From: Phoenix dactylifera
Taxonomy: Eukaryota > Streptophyta > Magnoliopsida > Arecales > Arecaceae
Direction of reading: 5' to 3'
Assembly: GCF_009389715.1 (NCBI RefSeq)
Contig: NC_052399.1
Coordinates: 30,699,146-30,763,145, forward strand
Length of the DNA stretch: 64,000 nucleotides
In this document: positions 62,058 through 64,000 of the stretch, one piece after another
Numbering within the stretch: the stretch's first letter is position 1
Layout: every line of letters starts with the position of its first letter
Notes under the pieces: model-generated
The model's database searches: none
What the model was told of the DNA's origin: nothing
What the model saw: the letters and a program-made list of their open reading frames with translations, nothing else
Position numbers and translations under genes: made by a program

Positions 62058-63950
62058 AGGAAAATACACAGACACACACACACACACAGAGGAATTCAGT
62101 TTTGAGCAAGTTCCTAGTATACCTTTTGCTTCAACTTTAAGTGGAGTACTCTTTATTGGTGATTTCTCAACCTTCTCCAAAGTTTTCTTCTTTTGTTCTT
62201 CCTGCACAGGTGCTTTTGCAGGCTTTGATTTTCGGATCATATCAAACAATCCATCCTCAGTAAGAAAGGGGATACTGCAAAAGCACAAAAAAGAAGCAAT
62301 TAGGGAAAACCTGAGAACATCCAATGTCTTGGAGATACTAGAAAATCAAAGTTATGGAGCACACCCCAACTCTTTGGCTTTTGAAGATTTCCTTCCACCA
62401 ATGTCTTCATCAGCTAGAAGGAAACTCTGTAAGCAAACCATGCCAGTTATAAATAGAACATGCAAACATAGGATACAAATAATAGCAAGATACTGGGATA
62501 ATTACTGTTTTTTTGCTGATAGATCCAGTGACCCGACCACCATGGCGCTTAATTAGATCTTCTGCTTCTTCCCTTTCCAAACTGCAAGTTACAAGTAAAT
62601 GGTTTGTGTACAAAAAAAATATGTGGAAAAATCGTGATTTTCAAGTAACATTTCCACTTGTTGACCCAAATATCAGGCAAACCCTTATCATTGCTAGCAA
62701 ATTACCTGTCAAGTGTGCCACTTATAACAAAAGTCAGACCAGCTAAACATTCAGGAGCACCCTCTGGTACTTCCTAAAATAGCAAGACAGCAATGATATT
62801 TCAGAGTAAATAAACAGATTGTGTTAGTTCCATCAGATTGTGTCATGCTTTTCATTAAATCACCTTCTCTCCTTTGTGTGGTGGATCCTTCCTCTCACCA
62901 AAATTCATGAACCCACCTCTCCCACCACCTCTGCCTCTCCCTCCTGCAGCAGCTCCTGCTCCTCTTCCACCCCTGCCTCTCCCACCAGCTTTAACCGGAG
63001 TCTCAACATATTTATCATCAAGCTCATCTTCATCATAATCAACATCATTCTTATCAACGGAATTCTTAGAAATTCCTCCACTTGATCTACTGTTCAATTT
63101 CTTGGAGGGTTTGACCTCAGCTGCCTTTTTCCTGTCATTGGATGGCACAAAATCATCATCTTCATCCTTGTGAAACTTCTTTGCAGGCACTGGTTTAACA
63201 TCATCTTGAAAATCCTCGGTAATTTTTTGGGCCTTCCTCTTTGCAGGTGATTTTTCAGTGACCTTTTCATCTTTTGTTGTTTTTTTAGAGCTTGATTCTG
63301 TTGCAGTGGTAGTTGCAAAGTACTTGCTAGTTTTTCTTCTACCAGAATTCTCTTGAGCTCCTTGCACCTGGGTATCCCACAAGAAAGTCCAAATGCAATG
63401 CTTGCATTAAGATGTACTAACAAAACCTAGATATCCAGGTACAGCATTACTGTAAGAAAGTGTAACTATTATTTCAGAAACAGATTCAAGCATGTTCTTT
63501 TGATCAGATATTTCCACATTAGAATGGCATTTAACACATATATTCATCTTGATGAATTAACCTTTAAAAAAAAAATCTTGAAATCAGAAAATATGCATTT
63601 CTTGAGTTCTTCACCGTCCTTTTGAAAAGAAAAATAAACTTAGATTGGATACCAAATTCCAACAGATTCCCAAGTAATATAGAGGAAACTATTGAATCTG
63701 AACTGAAAGCTCATTTCTATAATTGTCTTTTGTTGACAAGAGCTGATCCTGGAAATCACCCATTCTTTGTCTCTATTTGCCAAAAGCCCAGAACAAGGAT
63801 CAAGGACGAGAGCGTTACCGATTTGTCTAAAACAGGTGCAGGCGGCTTCTCAGAAGCAGCCATCGCAGGCTTTGCCGCAGGCTTGGAAGCAGTCCCGTTC
63901 CCCTTGTCATGTTGCTTCATAAACCATTTCCTTATATCCGACGACTTCAT
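43651..63950 (-). CDS. RFC1: Replication factor C large subunit (RFC1), clamp-loader ATPase
   Basis: Coding exons in transcript order: 63819-63950, 62864-63367, 62706-62773, 62506-62581, 62365-62426, 62123-62274, 58534-58676, 58260-58448, 58009-58130, 57714-57921, 56815-56868, 56323-56492, 53457-53547, 52104-52285, 51916-51955, 50860-50984, 48769-48841, 48580-48672, 44646-44892, 43888-43956 and 43651-43796. The 21 exons total 2946 bases, 981 residues plus stop. The N-terminus SDIRKWF (4-10) matches the conserved RFC1 start, and RRKTSKYF (54-61) follows. A basic/acidic, Arg-Gly-rich linker runs to about 210. A BRCT domain spans about 215-300. The AAA+ core has Walker A GSPGIGKST (419-427), Walker B LIMDEVD (491-497) and sensor-1 N526. 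The clamp-loader collar domain follows, then a tail ending KRKRAA. RFC1 with RFC2-5 loads PCNA at primer ends in the nucleus. The Arabidopsis protein is about 956 residues. The least certain junction is the 58009 donor, which gives RKNWSKHPK. Confidence 0.96.
44893..48579. other. Large RFC1 intron (intron 18)
   Basis: This 3.7-kb intron holds the Helitron-like element at 47351-48107 and an orphan open stretch at 45671-45958. The rest is AT-rich sequence without recognisable features. Confidence 0.7.
47351..48107 (+). mobile_element. Candidate non-autonomous Helitron in an RFC1 intron
   Basis: The right end has the Helitron layout: a GC-rich hairpin CCCATG-CACCG-CGTGGG at 48080-48096, then TTATAAG and a terminal CTAG (48104-48107), followed by a host T. 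A possible left end is TCTAATATATA at 47351, preceded by a host A, so the insertion would lie between A and T as Helitrons do. The interior is AT-rich and non-coding, as in small non-autonomous copies. The right end is the stronger evidence; the left end is one of several TC dinucleotides in the region. Confidence 0.45.
51291..51754. mobile_element. MULE-type MITE in an RFC1 intron
   Basis: The element spans 51300-51745, 446 bp. Its two ends are inverted copies of each other over about 85-100 bases with few mismatches; both read inward from GGGTTT and contain TTGCATGAATATCCTTCC and ATTGATATTTGCATGTATAC. It is flanked by TTCTTATAA (51291-51299) and TTCTTGTAA (51746-51754), a 9-bp target duplication with one mismatch. 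Nine-base duplications are typical of Mutator-like elements. Each inverted repeat contains three related ~28-bp subunits of the form TTGCATGNATACCCTT. It has no coding capacity. Confidence 0.75.
53548..56322. other. RFC1 intron with SINE and unidentified repetitive sequence
   Basis: This 2.8-kb intron contains the Au-like SINE at 54055-54220. Open stretches at 54348-54974 lack any recognisable domain. The text around 54720-55500 looks like old repeat-derived sequence, but I cannot assign a family. Confidence 0.5.
54055..54220 (+). mobile_element. Au-like SINE in an RFC1 intron
   Basis: The segment reads GCCTTGGCGCAGTGATAAGG (box A region) and GGTGTCACAGGTTCAAAATG (box B region). It continues with GGTCTCTCCACATATGGGGG, GCTGACCCTCCCTAGAC and GTGGGAACCTCATGCACTAGG. 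Order and wording match the Au SINE family. It is on the strand opposite to the RFC1 gene and is moderately diverged. Confidence 0.8.
60392..60513. repeat. Tandem duplication of a 61-bp unit in an RFC1 intron
   Basis: The units 60392-60452 and 60453-60513 start ATGTATGCATTAAAAATG and end GGTCCATGGATA. They differ at three positions or so, giving a recent but not perfect duplication. Confidence 0.88.
62027..62058. repeat. C21-A11 homopolymer junction
   Basis: Twenty-one C are followed by eleven A in RFC1 intron 6, 65 bases from the donor-side end of the intron's acceptor partner exon at 62123. A CA-rich microsatellite follows at about 62067-62090. Confidence 0.9.
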
Positions 63951-64000
63951 CAACCCAAAACCAAAAGCCCAATTTTTCGAAAAAGAAAAGAAAAGAGCAA

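Larger units (their letters stand above)
58677..62122. other. Largest uninterrupted RFC1 intron tract on the 5' side (intron 6)
   Basis: This 3.4-kb intron is AT-rich. It contains a 61-bp tandem duplication (60392-60513), the C21-A11 tract and otherwise only short frames without domains. Confidence 0.6.

Noticed and set aside
1-64000. CRISPR arrays, operons, bacterial-type origins or phage genes
   Set aside because: No regularly spaced short palindromic repeats or tightly packed same-strand genes were seen. All recognised genes are plant nuclear genes with spliceosomal introns or GC-rich monocot-type single exons.

Overview
This window is ordinary nuclear chromosome from a flowering plant, most likely a commelinid monocot and plausibly a palm. 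The basis is five plant-family proteins, canonical GT-AG introns, two GC-rich genes in AT-rich surroundings, Au-like SINEs, LINE fragments and MITEs. The species call is inference; nothing in the sequence names it.

Layout. (1) 1-2900: a possible Copia LTR end at the left edge, then a promoter and an intronless GC-rich gene on + for a plant-specific Cys-rich protein of unknown function (2272-2841). (2) 2900-15000: a gene-poor stretch with MITE-like sequence, a nested poly-A insertion, a TA microsatellite and AT-rich blocks. (3) 14999-17850, minus: an RHF2A-type RING-H2 ubiquitin ligase with seven coding exons and a non-coding leader exon. (4) 17900-23700: a repeat-rich interval with a 47-bp perfect duplication, degenerate GC-rich repeats and a 69-bp tandem array. 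(5) 23728-32573, minus: a GT29 sialyltransferase-like protein in 11 coding exons (477 codons), with SINE and LINE debris in its introns. (6) 32650-37300: a gene-poor interval with a LINE 3' end and a possible LTR, then the next promoter. (7) 37372-39312, +: a two-FAS1 fasciclin-like arabinogalactan protein in two exons (450 codons). (8) 39700-43600: LTR and degraded Ty3/Gypsy relics between two convergent genes. (9) 43651-63950, minus: the whole coding region of the replication factor C large subunit RFC1, in 21 exons (981 codons). Its introns carry a MULE-type MITE, a Helitron-like element and an Au-like SINE.

The four multi-exon models were assembled by hand. I chose splice sites from GT/AG, reading phase and family similarity. 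In each model the exon lengths sum to a multiple of three and one open frame runs through. The genes act in separate processes (ubiquitylation, Golgi glycosylation, cell-wall glycoprotein, DNA replication), and no operon-like cooperation is expected.

I did not find a previously undescribed multi-gene system. The most unusual material is in the repeats: the 69-bp array that keeps a 23-residue periodic open frame, the MITE with a near-perfect 9-bp target duplication, the Helitron-like element, and two identical-length C21 tracts each followed by an A tract.
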